A stretch of DNA of 64,000 nucleotides from CADEEN01 sp040384625 (GCA_040384625.1 JAZKIW010000059.1:13850-77849), one strand, 5' to 3'; shown: positions 8,265-16,478, counted from the first letter of the stretch. Notes: a model not told the origin generated them from the sequence alone. Translations and numbers: made by a program.

Positions 8265-8965
8265 GGCAGGCGTCTCTTGCGCAACTGTTGGAGCGAAGAG
8301 ATTCTTGCACACACGTACACAGGCTTTCGGTGCAGGTAAACACCAACTTTCGCGCGTCCCGTGACGTGTGTCGCAGCTTGTCGGGCCCAGCGTTGCATCC
8401 ACACCGTGCTCATGCCGATCGATCGGGCCGCCTTCTGGTGCACCAGGGTGTCCTCCACCAGAACGCAGCGCTTCGGCGCCACGCCGAGCTGCACTGCAAT
8501 GCGCCTCAGCATGCGCGTGTCGGGCTTCGGACGCAGGTGGCCGAACATGACCATGTCTTCAATCGACAGCACACCATCGAACAGCATCCCGATGCCGAGC
8601 GAGCCGAGCACGCGCTCGGCGTAGGCCCGCGGCGCATTCGTCAGTACGAACTTGCGGCCGGGAAGACGGGCGATCGCGTCGAAGTCGTGCGCGTGGCCAT
8701 GCACCCGGCCCTCCAGGCCCGGCAGGAGGTGGGTGTGGTGCAGGAAGTGCGCCGCCTTGATGCCGTGGTGCCGGACCAGGCCGAGCAGGGTCGCGCCATA
8801 GCGCAACAGGTAGGTCATGCGCAGCGCGTGGGCCTCCTCCAGGCTGACACCGAGTTCCTCGACGATGTAGGCCGACATGCTCTCGTTGATGCCGCCAAAG
8901 GCGGCGTACGAGGCGTTGTGCAGGGTGTTGTCGAGGTCGAACAGCCAGACCCGGGTGTTCGACAT
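8261..8965 (-). CDS. Pyrimidine 5'-nucleotidase (HAD superfamily)
   Basis: A 234-residue HAD hydrolase. Motif I is FDLDNTL with nucleophile Asp10 and Asp12; motif II is FVLTNA; motif III is the Lys in LRPKPD; motif IV is LVEDTLVHQKAA. It resembles the yeast SDT1/Phm8-type pyrimidine 5'-nucleotidases, which dephosphorylate UMP and CMP. It starts one base after the argB stop and overlaps slmA by four bases. The argB-nucleotidase-slmA order recurs in betaproteobacteria, to my knowledge. The exact substrate is inferred from the family. Confidence 0.88.
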   Translation of the reverse strand: MSNTRVWLFDLDNTLHNASYAAFGGINESMSAYIVEELGVSLEEAHALRMTYLLRYGATLLGLVRHHGIKAAHFLHHTHLLPGLEGRVHGHAHDFDAIARLPGRKFVLTNAPRAYAERVLGSLGIGMLFDGVLSIEDMVMFGHLRPKPDTRMLRRIAVQLGVAPKRCVLVEDTLVHQKAARSIGMSTVWMQRWARQAATHVTGRAKVGVYLHRKPVYVCARISSLQQLRKRRLP

Positions 8966-8966
8966 C

Positions 8967-9872
8967 TCAATGCGACCGGATCATGGTTCCATACGCTTGA
9001 TCGGTCAGGATTTCCAGGAGCATCGCGTGCGGCACGCGACCATCGATGATGTGCACCGCGTTGACCCCGCTCTTGGCGGCATCAAGTGCACCGGCGATCT
9101 TGGGCAGCATGCCGCCGGAGATCGTGCCGTCGGCGAACAGCGCGTCGATCTCCCGCGCGCTCAGGTCGGTCAGCAGCTGCCCGGCCTTGTCGAGCACCCC
9201 TGGGGTGTTGGTCAGCAGCATCAGCTTCTCCGCCTTCAGTACCGTGGCCAGTTTGGAGGCGACGAGGTCGGCGTTGATGTTGTAGCTCTCGTTGTGCTCG
9301 CCGAAACCGATCGGGCTGATGACCGGGATGAACTGGTCGTCCTGCAGGGCCTTGACGACGCTCGGGTCGATGGCCGTGATCTCGCCGACCTGCCCGACGT
9401 CGTGTTCGAGGTTGGGATCGTCCTTGTCGATCAGCTTCAGCTTCTGGGCCCGGATCAGGCCACCGTCGCGCCCCGTCAGGCCCACCGCCTTGCCACCGAC
9501 CGAGTTGATCAGGCCGACGATGTCCTGCTGCACCTCGCCGGCGAGCACCCACTCGACGACTTCCATCGTCTCCTCATCGGTGACGCGCATGCCCTGGATG
9601 AAGCGGCCCTTTTTGCCCAGTCGCGTCAGCGCCTCGTCGATCTGCGGCCCCCCGCCGTGGACCACGATCGGGTTCATGCCGACCAGCTTCAGCAGCACCA
9701 CGTCTTCGGCGAAGTCCTGCTGCAGCGCCGGGTCGGTCATCGCATTGCCGCCGTACTTGATGACCAGCGTCTTGCCGTGGAACTTGCGGATGTAAGGCAG
9801 CGCCTGGGCCAGGATCTCCGCCTTCTCGCGCGGGGCGATGTGAGTCACGTCGGTGGTGTGGGCGGTGGTCAT
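8967..9872 (-). CDS. argB: Acetylglutamate kinase ArgB
   Basis: A 301-residue amino acid kinase that phosphorylates N-acetylglutamate in arginine biosynthesis. Visible motifs are VIKYGGNAM (about 38-46), VVHGGGPQIDEAL for substrate binding, the NINADLVASKLA helix, and LTNTPGVLD. The length suits the longer, arginine-inhibited hexameric form found in many bacteria. I chose ATG at 9872; an upstream extension of 31 codons lacks family similarity and overlaps the divergent regulatory gap. It heads the long minus-strand run and is divergent from the metal cluster (125-base gap). Confidence 0.95.
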   Translation of the reverse strand: MTTAHTTDVTHIAPREKAEILAQALPYIRKFHGKTLVIKYGGNAMTDPALQQDFAEDVVLLKLVGMNPIVVHGGGPQIDEALTRLGKKGRFIQGMRVTDEETMEVVEWVLAGEVQQDIVGLINSVGGKAVGLTGRDGGLIRAQKLKLIDKDDPNLEHDVGQVGEITAIDPSVVKALQDDQFIPVISPIGFGEHNESYNINADLVASKLATVLKAEKLMLLTNTPGVLDKAGQLLTDLSAREIDALFADGTISGGMLPKIAGALDAAKSGVNAVHIIDGRVPHAMLLEILTDQAYGTMIRSH

Positions 9873-9997
9873 GGGCGTGCTCGGGCTGGCGGGATGTACG
9901 AAATTGTAGGCAGCCCCGGGCGCTTTCCCGCCGCAGATCACGGAACTTGATGCCCGCCGCGACACTCTGTAGGCCAGTAGCGCTATCCTGCAACCCG

Positions 9998-10378
9998 ATG
10001 CTGCGTCTCTCGCGCCCCCTCACGCTGTTGCTGCTCTGGCTGGCCATCGCGCTGCTGCCGATGCGCGGCTGGGCGGCCGCAGTGATGCCGGTAGCGATGG
10101 CCAGCGAGGCCCTCGGTGTCACGCTGCCTGCACCGGCCGGCGCGGCCGAGCCGGCAGCCGCCATGCCCTGCCACGGCGCCAGCGACGAGGCGGGCCCGTC
10201 GAACGGTTCCGCCTGCTCGCATTGCGAAGCCTGTCATGGCGCTACTGCGCTGCTGGCCTGCGTATCGGAACGCGTTGTGGTCGAGCCAGGGGCCCGACCG
10301 CGGCTCGAGCCCTCGCCCGGCGTCGAGCGTCCGGTGCAAAGTGGCCCCGACCGGCCGCCGCGAAGCCAGCGCGCCTGA
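9998..10378 (+). CDS. Secreted Cys/His-rich small protein of a metal cluster
   Basis: A 126-residue protein with an N-terminal signal or anchor helix (about residues 7-27, PLTLLLLWLAIALLP). It carries clustered metal ligands: Cys58-His59 and C-S-H-C-E-A-C-H at residues 73-80. The remaining sequence is Ala/Pro-rich and the C-terminal third is Arg/Pro-rich and featureless. I recognise no firm family; similar small Cys/His-rich proteins (CopL-like) occur in copper loci. ATG at 9998 was chosen because it begins directly before the hydrophobic core, whereas ATG 9950 and TTG 9947 add a polar leader. It precedes a CusF-like gene by 59 bases. A role in periplasmic copper binding is inference. Confidence 0.6.
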   Translation: MLRLSRPLTLLLLWLAIALLPMRGWAAAVMPVAMASEALGVTLPAPAGAAEPAAAMPCHGASDEAGPSNGSACSHCEACHGATALLACVSERVVVEPGARPRLEPSPGVERPVQSGPDRPPRSQRA

Positions 10379-10437
10379 ACGCCCGCTGCGACGGCACGCC
10401 GCCGTCGTCCTTCGCATCGCTTTCCGGTGAGGACACC

Positions 10438-10731
10438 ATGGTCCGATTCCCCCTGCGCTGGCTCGTCCCAGCAACCTTGCTCGCGGCGGCCACTGCCGCA
10501 CCCGCCGAGTCCCTGACCCATGCCGAAGTGCGCCAGATCGACACGGTCCGCAACCAAATCACGCTCAAGCACGCGCGGATCAAGAGCATCAACATGGCCG
10601 CGATGACCATGCCCTTTCGCGTCAAGGACGCGACGCTGCTCAAGGCCGTGAAGGTTGGCGACAAGATCCGCTTTGCCGTCGAGGAGGTCGACGGCCACCT
10701 CGTGGTGACGCAGATCTTGCCCGCCAAATGA
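10438..10731 (+). CDS. CusF-like periplasmic copper-binding protein
   Basis: A 97-residue protein with a signal peptide (residues 1 to about 23, ending APA) and a single CusF OB-fold domain. The metal site is recognisable: His45, then INMAAMTMPF with Met56 and Met58 aligning with the two copper-binding methionines of CusF. The tryptophan that caps Cu(I) in E. coli CusF is replaced by Met53. Family members deliver Cu(I) or Ag(I) to efflux systems. A good ribosome binding site (GGTGAGGA, 10426-10433) sets the start. Its stop overlaps the next gene by four bases. No CusCBA pump is in the window. Confidence 0.85.
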   Translation: MVRFPLRWLVPATLLAAATAAPAESLTHAEVRQIDTVRNQITLKHARIKSINMAAMTMPFRVKDATLLKAVKVGDKIRFAVEEVDGHLVVTQILPAK

Positions 10732-11372
10732 GCGCCGCCACGTTTGCCACGGGCGCGCTGCTGATCGCCGGTGCCGCCGGCGCCCTGGCCGCTCCGATGG
10801 GTTACACGGGCAGCCAGATGGCGATGGGCGACCTGAGTGCGAACTGGCGCGAGGCCTGGGTCAACCATGCCCTGACGCCGCGCGATGCGCTCGGCGTGGG
10901 CGGTCTGTGGATGCGCGCCGACGACCGATCCCGCAGGCGCGAAGCCGTCGAGGTGACCTACACGCGTCTGGTCGCGCGTTGGAACGCTGAGCACTCGCAG
11001 GCCAATGTCTGGTTCGTCGGTGGCCTGGGCACCGTGCGCGGCAGCGACTTCGCGGGCGCGCGCACGCTCTTCGCCCCTGGGCTGCAAGTCGACTACGAGA
11101 CCACCCGGGTCTACGTGTCTGCGTTCGGCCGCCTGTACCGGGCCCAGGACCTGAATCACGACTTCGCGTCGCTGCGCGCTGGCTTCAGCTTCTACGAGAC
11201 CGAGTACGACGAGACCCAGCCCTGGTTCGTCGTCGAGGCGCGGCGCATGCGCGGCTTGTCGGCACGCACCGAAATCACGCCGATGCTGCGGCTCATCAAC
11301 AAGGGCTACTTCATCGAGGCCGGCGTGAACCAGGACCGCCAGGCCCGATTCAATTTCATGACCATCTTCTGA
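10728..11372 (+). CDS. Unknown exported protein of the metal cluster
   Basis: A 214-residue protein with a plausible signal peptide (residues 1-22, GALLIAGAAGALA-AP). The mature part opens with a Met-rich stretch (MGYTGSQMAMGD). Alternating hydrophobic and aromatic segments, such as ANVWFVGGLG, TRVYVSAFGRLY and PWFVVEARRM, and a C-terminal aromatic residue (FNFMTIF) would suit an outer-membrane beta barrel. I do not recognise a named family. The start ATG overlaps the cusF-like stop, so it is probably co-translated and functionally tied to metal handling. The barrel suggestion is inference from residue pattern only. Confidence 0.6.
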   Translation: MSAATFATGALLIAGAAGALAAPMGYTGSQMAMGDLSANWREAWVNHALTPRDALGVGGLWMRADDRSRRREAVEVTYTRLVARWNAEHSQANVWFVGGLGTVRGSDFAGARTLFAPGLQVDYETTRVYVSAFGRLYRAQDLNHDFASLRAGFSFYETEYDETQPWFVVEARRMRGLSARTEITPMLRLINKGYFIEAGVNQDRQARFNFMTIF

Positions 11373-11389
11373 CTGCAAAGGACACCACC

Positions 11390-11716
11390 ATGCAACGCAC
11401 CCTCAGCCTGCTCGCCCTGGCCCTCGCTGCCACAGCCGCGCAAGCCGCCGACACCACCAAGCTCACCGTCAACGGCATGGTCTGCGCGTTCTGCGCGCAG
11501 GGCATCGAGAAACGCCTGTCGGCCCTGCCGCAAACCCAGGCGGTGTACGTGAACCTGGGCAAGAAGATCGTCGCCGTGCAGGCCAAGGAGGGCCAGACGC
11601 TCGACGCGGCCGTGCTCAGGCACGAAATCACCGAGGCCGGCTACGACGTCGTGAAGGTCGAGGCGAGCACCGAGCCGGTGAGCGCGATCCGCGCCACGCT
11701 GGCGAAGAAGAAATGA
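11390..11716 (+). CDS. Periplasmic heavy-metal-associated (HMA) protein, MerP-like
   Basis: A 108-residue protein with a signal peptide (residues 1 to about 19, ending AQA) and one HMA ferredoxin-like domain. The metal motif is GMVCAFCAQGIEK with Cys32 and Cys35, the CxxC pair that binds soft or transition metals. The size and export resemble MerP, the periplasmic mercury carrier, but the motif is MVCAFC rather than the usual MTCxxC, and no merA or merR is nearby. It overlaps the MerT-like gene by four bases, mirroring the MerT-MerP partnership. The cargo metal is unknown. Confidence 0.8.
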   Translation: MQRTLSLLALALAATAAQAADTTKLTVNGMVCAFCAQGIEKRLSALPQTQAVYVNLGKKIVAVQAKEGQTLDAAVLRHEITEAGYDVVKVEASTEPVSAIRATLAKKK

Positions 11717-12129
11717 AGCCGGCCACGCTCGAAGCCGCCACGCCCGGCCTGCAGACCACCGGCGCCAGCCGCTGGAGCGCGTGGGCGGCGCTGTTCACCA
11801 GTGGTGGCACCTTGGTGTGCTGCGCCTTGCCGGCACTGCTGGTGGCGCTTGGCGCGGGAGCGGCGCTCTCGTCCCTGGTGTCGGTGTTCCCGCAGATCGT
11901 CTGGTTGTCTGAACACAAGACCGAAGTTTTCGCTCTGGCCGCGGCGATGCTGGCGGCGGCCGGCGCCCTGCAATGGCGTGCCCGCTCGGCGCCCTGCCCG
12001 ATCGACCCCGGCCTGCGCGACGCCTGCCTGCGCACGCGCCGCGTTTCGCGCCACACCTACTTCGTCGCGCTGGGCCTGTTCGCATTCGGGAGCTGGTTCG
12101 CCTTTGTGCAGCCGCTGTTCGACCCTTGA
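11713..12129 (+). CDS. MerT-like small metal-transport membrane protein
   Basis: A 138-residue protein with three likely membrane helices (about 23-55, 68-86 and 115-134). Vicinal cysteines Cys36-Cys37 lie in helix one (TLVCCALPALL), the hallmark of MerT-type mercury importers. A second Cys pair, Cys95 and Cys105, sits in the loop APCPIDPGLRDACLRTRR, equivalent to the cytoplasmic Cys pair of MerT. It is overlapped by the HMA gene, which encodes its probable periplasmic partner. Without merA it need not carry mercury; copper, cobalt or nickel are equally possible. Confidence 0.7.
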   Translation: MKPATLEAATPGLQTTGASRWSAWAALFTSGGTLVCCALPALLVALGAGAALSSLVSVFPQIVWLSEHKTEVFALAAAMLAAAGALQWRARSAPCPIDPGLRDACLRTRRVSRHTYFVALGLFAFGSWFAFVQPLFDP

Positions 12130-12159
12130 CGCGCAAGACGGTACCTGCACACTCACCGC

Positions 12160-13161
12160 ATGACATCCGCCCACAGCCACGATCACGACCTGCGTCCCTG
12201 GCAGCACCGGCATGACTGGGCGGCCGACCGCAGCGTCAGCGCACGCCGCACCCACGTGGTCATCGCGATCACGCTGGCGACGATGGCCGCCGAGATCGCT
12301 GCCGGCTGGTGGTGGCAATCGATGGCTCTGCTGGCCGACGGCTGGCACATGGGCACCCACGCGGCGGCCATCGGCGTGGCGGCGCTGGCCTATGCCCTGG
12401 CGCGGCGCTGGGCCGGCGATCAGCGCTTCTCGCTCGGACCCTGGAAGATCGAGGTGCTGGGCGCCTACACCAGTGCCCTCCTGCTCGGCGTGGTGGCGAT
12501 CGCCATCGGCATCGAGTCGGGTCTGCGCCTGTTCAGCCCGCGCGCCGTGGACTACGAACCGTCGCTGTGGGTGGCGGGCGTCGGGCTGGTGGTCAACCTG
12601 GTCTGCGCGTGGCTGCTGCATGCGCCGGGCGACGGCCAGTCACACCACGGGCACGATCACGACGCGCACTCCCATGATCACGACCACGACCACGCGCACC
12701 CCGATCACCGCGAGCACGGCGGCGGCGACCTGAACCTGAAGGCTGCTTACCTTCATGTGCTGGCCGATGCAGCCACGTCGGTGCTGGCTATCGGCGCCCT
12801 GCTGGCCGGCAAGTTCGCCGGCCTGACCTGGCTCGATCCAGTGATGGGCCTGGTCGGCGCCGCGCTGATCGCCTGGTGGTCACGAGGCCTCCTCGCGCAC
12901 ACCGCCAAGATCCTGCTCGACCGCGAGATGGATCACCCGCTGGCCGCGCAGCTGCGCAAGCGCCTGGAAGCCGATGGCGACGCGCGCGTGGCCGACCTGC
13001 ACCTGTGGCGCGTGGGCGATCAAAGTTTTGCCGCGCACGCGACCCTGGTGGCGGATCGCCCGCGCGATGCCGATGCCTACCGCGCCCGCATGGCCGACCT
13101 GCCCGAGCTGGCCCATGTCTCGATCGAGGTCAATCGCTGCCCGCAGGCTGGCCCGACCTGA
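12160..13161 (+). CDS. dmeF: Cation diffusion facilitator, DmeF-type Co/Ni exporter
   Basis: A 333-residue inner-membrane antiporter of the CDF family. The N terminus has the DmeF-like RHDWAADRSVSARRTHVV segment, and ALLADGWHMGTHAAAIG contains the metal-site residues of helix two. A His/Asp-rich loop (about residues 154-186, many HDHDH repeats) separates helices four and five, and a C-terminal cytoplasmic domain follows. DmeF exports cobalt and nickel in Cupriavidus. Start ATG at 12160 is 30 bases beyond the MerT-like stop. It is the last gene of the cluster and ends four bases before the convergent acetyltransferase. Confidence 0.85.
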   Translation: MTSAHSHDHDLRPWQHRHDWAADRSVSARRTHVVIAITLATMAAEIAAGWWWQSMALLADGWHMGTHAAAIGVAALAYALARRWAGDQRFSLGPWKIEVLGAYTSALLLGVVAIAIGIESGLRLFSPRAVDYEPSLWVAGVGLVVNLVCAWLLHAPGDGQSHHGHDHDAHSHDHDHDHAHPDHREHGGGDLNLKAAYLHVLADAATSVLAIGALLAGKFAGLTWLDPVMGLVGAALIAWWSRGLLAHTAKILLDREMDHPLAAQLRKRLEADGDARVADLHLWRVGDQSFAAHATLVADRPRDADAYRARMADLPELAHVSIEVNRCPQAGPT

Positions 13162-13165
13162 ATCT

Positions 13166-13669
13166 TCAGCCCCTTGGATCGAGACTGTTGTCGAAACACT
13201 GGAGAAAGCCGTCCCAGCGCTCGTCGTGCAGTTCGTGCTCGATGAACCGGCCCTGGGTGTAATCGGCAATCGTGCGACGCCAGAAGGCCTGTGCGGGCAA
13301 GTTCAGCGGCATCTGTCCGACCTCCCACTTGCCGCGAAACTGATCGAAGATGAAGCGCGCCGCCAGGGTCCCGACGCCCAGGCGCCGGTAGCGCTTCATG
13401 ACGAAGAACTGCCCCATCCAGAACTCGTTTTCGGGCAGGCTGACATCCGGATCGACCAGGCCGAAGCCGGCGTACGCGCCATCGACAAGAAACAGATAGG
13501 CCCGAAGGCGCGGATTGCGAAGATAGCGGTCCACAGCGAAGCCGTACTCGCCGTGCAGGTTAAGTGTTTGCGGCCAGACCTCGGACAGGTCGTACTGGTA
13601 CAGCTCGAGCAGGCGCGACAGCACGGCCTTGTCTTGCCACAGCGCTACGCGGAAGCTGATGTCGGGCAT
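13166..13669 (-). CDS. GNAT family N-acetyltransferase
   Basis: A 167-residue protein. The acetyl-CoA binding motif A appears as FFVMKRYRRLGVGTLAAR (about residues 92-109, pattern RxxGxG/A), after the strand AYLFLVDGAYAGFGLV. The C-terminal PAQAFWRRTIADYT resembles the alpha4 region of GNAT enzymes. The substrate is unknown. ATG at 13669 was preferred over a longer ORF because it precedes the first conserved strand (ISFRVALWQDK). It converges on dmeF with a four-base gap and is in the same direction as the acyl-CoA reductase upstream. Confidence 0.8.
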   Translation of the reverse strand: MPDISFRVALWQDKAVLSRLLELYQYDLSEVWPQTLNLHGEYGFAVDRYLRNPRLRAYLFLVDGAYAGFGLVDPDVSLPENEFWMGQFFVMKRYRRLGVGTLAARFIFDQFRGKWEVGQMPLNLPAQAFWRRTIADYTQGRFIEHELHDERWDGFLQCFDNSLDPRG

Positions 13670-13760
13670 GTGTGGTGTGCAAGCAAGCGGGCGTTGAGCG
13701 GCGCGCAGCGTGCGCTCCAACGCGGGCAACCAAACCGGCGGCAACGCCGCCCGGTGTTGG

Positions 13761-15755
13761 TCAGAAGTGGATTCCGCGCATCATCTGCGCCATCGCCACC
13801 GCCTCCGCCGACAGCTGCGGCTTGGCCAGCTTCTCGCCCTTGGCCGCGGCGCTGTCGGGGAACATGCGGAAGGTGGTGTTCATGACGATCTGCGTGATGC
13901 GTGGCGCCGCGGCGTGCAGGATCTCGCCGAAGATACCCAGGCGCGTGGCCACCCGCACCGGCTTGTCGATGCAGGCCTGGATGATCATGTCGGCCGCTTC
14001 CTCGGGCTTCAGCAGCGGCATGTTGTCGTAGATCTTGGTCGGTGCCGTCATCGGCGTGCGCACCAGGGGCATGTTGACCGTCGTGAAAGTGACGCCTTGG
14101 TCGGCGTATTCGCTCGACGCGCAGCGGGTCCAGGCGTCGAGCGCGGCCTTGCTCGCCACGTAGGCCGAGAAGCGCGGCGCGTTGACCAGCACGCTGATCG
14201 AACTGATGTTGACGACATGGCCCTTCTTCTTCGCGACCATGCCGGGCAAGAGGCCCATCGTCACGCGCAGGCTGCCGAAGTAGTTCAGCTGCATCGTGCG
14301 CTCGAAGTCGTGGAAGCGTTCATAGCTGGCCTCGATGGCACGGCGAATCGAGCGCCCGGCGTTGTTGATCAGGAAGTCGACGCCGCCATGCTCTTCCTGC
14401 AAGGCCTTGACGAATTCGGCGCAACTGGCTTCGTCGGCGATGTCGACCGAGTAGGTGAAGACCTTGGCATCCTTGCCGGCGTAGGCCTTGATCTCCTTGA
14501 CTGCCTCGGCCAGCTTGTCTTCGCCGCGCGCGCAGATGATCGTGGTGGCGCCGGCTTCGGCGAAGCGGCAGGCCGCCGACAGGCCGATGCCTGAGGAGCC
14601 GCCGGTGATCAGCACCACCTTGCCGCCGACGGTGCCCTTCAGGCTGTGGTCGATGAACAGCGCCGGATCGAGGTGACGCTCCCAGTAGTCCCACAGGCAC
14701 CAGGCGTAGTCCTTCAGGTTCGGGCACTCGATGCCCGTGCCTTTCAGCGCCGCGTCGGTCGCGCGGCGATCGAAGCGCGTCGGGTAGTTGACGAAGGTGA
14801 GCATATCTTCGGGCACGCCCAGGTCCTTGATCACCGCATTGCGGATGCGCCGCACCGGTGCCATCGCCATCAGCCCCTTCTTCACGCTCTTCGGGATGAA
14901 GCCGAGGAGCGCGGCGTTGACGAAGAGGTTCATCTTCGGCGCGTGCGCGGCCTTGGAGAAGATGTCGAGCACGTCGCCGATGCGGTAACCCACCGGATCG
15001 ACCAGGTGGTAGCACTTACCGCTCGCCGTGGTGTGGTGGCTGATGTGGTCGAGCGCCGCGACGACGAAGTCGACCGGCACGATGTTCACGCGCCCGCCCT
15101 CGATGCCGATGCTGGGCATCCACGGCGGCAGGATCTGGCGCATGCGCTGGATCAGCTTGAAGAAGTAGTAAGGGCCGTCGATCTTGTCCATCTCGCCGGT
15201 CTTGGAGTCGCCGACGACCATCGCCGGGCGGTAGACCGTCCACGGCACCTTGCACTCCTTGCGCACCAGCTTCTCGCTCTCGTGCTTGGTCATGAAGTAC
15301 GGATGGTCCAGGCCCTCGGCCTCGTCGAACATGTCTTCACGGAACACGCCCTCGTACAGGCCCGCCGCCGCGATCGACGAGACGTGGTGGAAGTGCCCGG
15401 CATCGATGGCCTTGGCGAACTCGACCGCGCTGCGCGTGCCTTCGATGTTGACCTTGATCTGCGATTCCTCGTCGGCCGAGAGGTCGTACACCGCGGCCAG
15501 GTGGTAGAGGTGGTCGATCTGGCCTTTCAGTGCCTTCAACTCATCGGCGCCGACGCCGAGCTTCTTGCTCGTCAGGTCACCGTAGACGGGCACCGCGCGT
15601 GTCTTGCCCACTCCCCAGTACTCGAGCAGCGCGGGCACTTTGGCCTCGCTCTCGGGCCGCAGCAGGAAGTGAACCACCGCGCCTTTGCGCGCCAGCAGGG
15701 TCTTGACCAGGCGCTTGCCGATGAAGCCGGTGGCGCCGGTGACGAAGTACTGCAT
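13761..15755 (-). CDS. Two-domain fatty acyl-CoA reductase (Marinobacter FACoAR type)
   Basis: A 664-residue fusion. The first half is an extended SDR (GATGFIG at residues 7-13, Tyr153-x3-Lys157 in YFMTK) of the male-sterility/thioester reductase class. The second half is a classical SDR (GGSSGIG at about 385-391, NNAGRS, Tyr532-x3-Lys536). From memory, order, length and long shared stretches (HHVSSIAAAGL, RFHDFERTMQLNYFGS, MRGI at the end) match the Marinobacter enzyme that reduces fatty acyl-CoA to alcohol for wax ester synthesis. A strong AAGGAG (15762-15767) six bases before ATG sets the start. It is divergent from the phasin gene. Confidence 0.85.
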   Translation of the reverse strand: MQYFVTGATGFIGKRLVKTLLARKGAVVHFLLRPESEAKVPALLEYWGVGKTRAVPVYGDLTSKKLGVGADELKALKGQIDHLYHLAAVYDLSADEESQIKVNIEGTRSAVEFAKAIDAGHFHHVSSIAAAGLYEGVFREDMFDEAEGLDHPYFMTKHESEKLVRKECKVPWTVYRPAMVVGDSKTGEMDKIDGPYYFFKLIQRMRQILPPWMPSIGIEGGRVNIVPVDFVVAALDHISHHTTASGKCYHLVDPVGYRIGDVLDIFSKAAHAPKMNLFVNAALLGFIPKSVKKGLMAMAPVRRIRNAVIKDLGVPEDMLTFVNYPTRFDRRATDAALKGTGIECPNLKDYAWCLWDYWERHLDPALFIDHSLKGTVGGKVVLITGGSSGIGLSAACRFAEAGATTIICARGEDKLAEAVKEIKAYAGKDAKVFTYSVDIADEASCAEFVKALQEEHGGVDFLINNAGRSIRRAIEASYERFHDFERTMQLNYFGSLRVTMGLLPGMVAKKKGHVVNISSISVLVNAPRFSAYVASKAALDAWTRCASSEYADQGVTFTTVNMPLVRTPMTAPTKIYDNMPLLKPEEAADMIIQACIDKPVRVATRLGIFGEILHAAAPRITQIVMNTTFRMFPDSAAAKGEKLAKPQLSAEAVAMAQMMRGIHF

Positions 15756-15962
15756 GCGGTTCTCCTTGGGGTGCGGATGGAAAGCGAGGGAGCGCACCGG
15801 CGCCCGCCCGAAGATTCATTTTTCACCAAAGGCCAGCCCCCGCGCAGCGCGCTTACCCGGGGTCACGGCATAGAGCCGCCTCACTAGAGAAAGGCGCTGT
15901 CGGCGTCGATGGCCGCTCCTATAGTTGCCGCCACGATCACCGCGACGACAAAGGACAACACC
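15756..15962. other. Divergent control region, acyl-CoA reductase / phasin
   Basis: A 207-base non-coding gap between divergent genes. It contains the reductase ribosome binding site, an AT-richer island (about 15812-15830), and TATAGT (15920-15925), which matches five of six bases of a -10 box in front of the phasin gene; its -35 is weak. I see no clear operator. Because of the shared gap, the two transcripts could be co-regulated. Confidence 0.5.
15920..15925 (+). promoter_or_regulatory. Candidate -10 box for the phasin gene
   Basis: TATAGT lies 37 bases before the phasin ATG at 15963. The hexamer 17 bases upstream (CTGTCG, 15897-15902) matches the -35 consensus at only three positions, so this is a tentative promoter. 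It would exclude the in-frame ATG at 15909, which lies upstream of it. Confidence 0.35.
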
Positions 15963-16478
15963 ATGGTCAAGAAGCTCCAGAAGATGGCCGAGAAGAAGAG
16001 CGCCTCGGCTGCCAACCTGCTCGATAGCCAGCTCGCACACTCGGTCAAGGACTCGGCGCAGCAGATCTGGCTGGCCGGCATGGGTGCCTTCGCCAAGGCC
16101 CAGGAGGAAGGCGGCAAGGTTTTCGAGGCCCTGGTCCGCGAAGGCACCAGCCTGCAGAAGAAGACCCAGGGCCTGGCCGAAGAGCGCATCAGCGCCGTCA
16201 CCGGAAAGATGACCGCAATGGCCGACGGCATGAGTGGCAAGGCTGGTGCGCAGTGGGACAAGCTCGAATCGATCTTCGAAGAGCGTGTGGCCAAGGCCTT
16301 GAACCGCATGGGCGTGCCTTCGCGCAAGGATGTCGACGCGCTGATCAAGCGCATCGACGAGCTGTCGGCCAAGGTCGGCGCCAAGGCTGCACCGGCGAAG
16401 AAGGCCGCGACCGCCAAGCCGGCGGGGAAGCCTGCCACCAAAGCGCCGACCAAGCGCGCGGTTCGCAAGGCAGCGTGA
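15963..16478 (+). CDS. Phasin / PHA granule-associated protein
   Basis: A 171-residue protein, mostly amphipathic helix with many Ala, Glu and Lys residues (KDSAQQIWLAGMGAFAKAQEEGGKVFEAL), typical of the PhaI/PhaF phasin family that coats polyhydroxyalkanoate granules. The tail (about residues 140-171, KAAPAKKAATAKPAG and onward) is an Ala/Lys/Pro repeat like the DNA-binding tail of PhaF. ATG at 15963 is favoured over an in-frame ATG at 15909, because AAGGA lies just upstream and the added residues are not phasin-like. It overlaps the patatin gene (GTGA). No PHA synthase is in the window. Confidence 0.85.
   Translation: MVKKLQKMAEKKSASAANLLDSQLAHSVKDSAQQIWLAGMGAFAKAQEEGGKVFEALVREGTSLQKKTQGLAEERISAVTGKMTAMADGMSGKAGAQWDKLESIFEERVAKALNRMGVPSRKDVDALIKRIDELSAKVGAKAAPAKKAATAKPAGKPATKAPTKRAVRKAA

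Noticed and set aside
11390..12129. Mercury resistance operon
   Set aside because: MerT- and MerP-like proteins are present, but there is no merR, merA or mercury-type operator, and the HMA motif differs from MerP. Reported as a metal cluster of unknown cargo instead.
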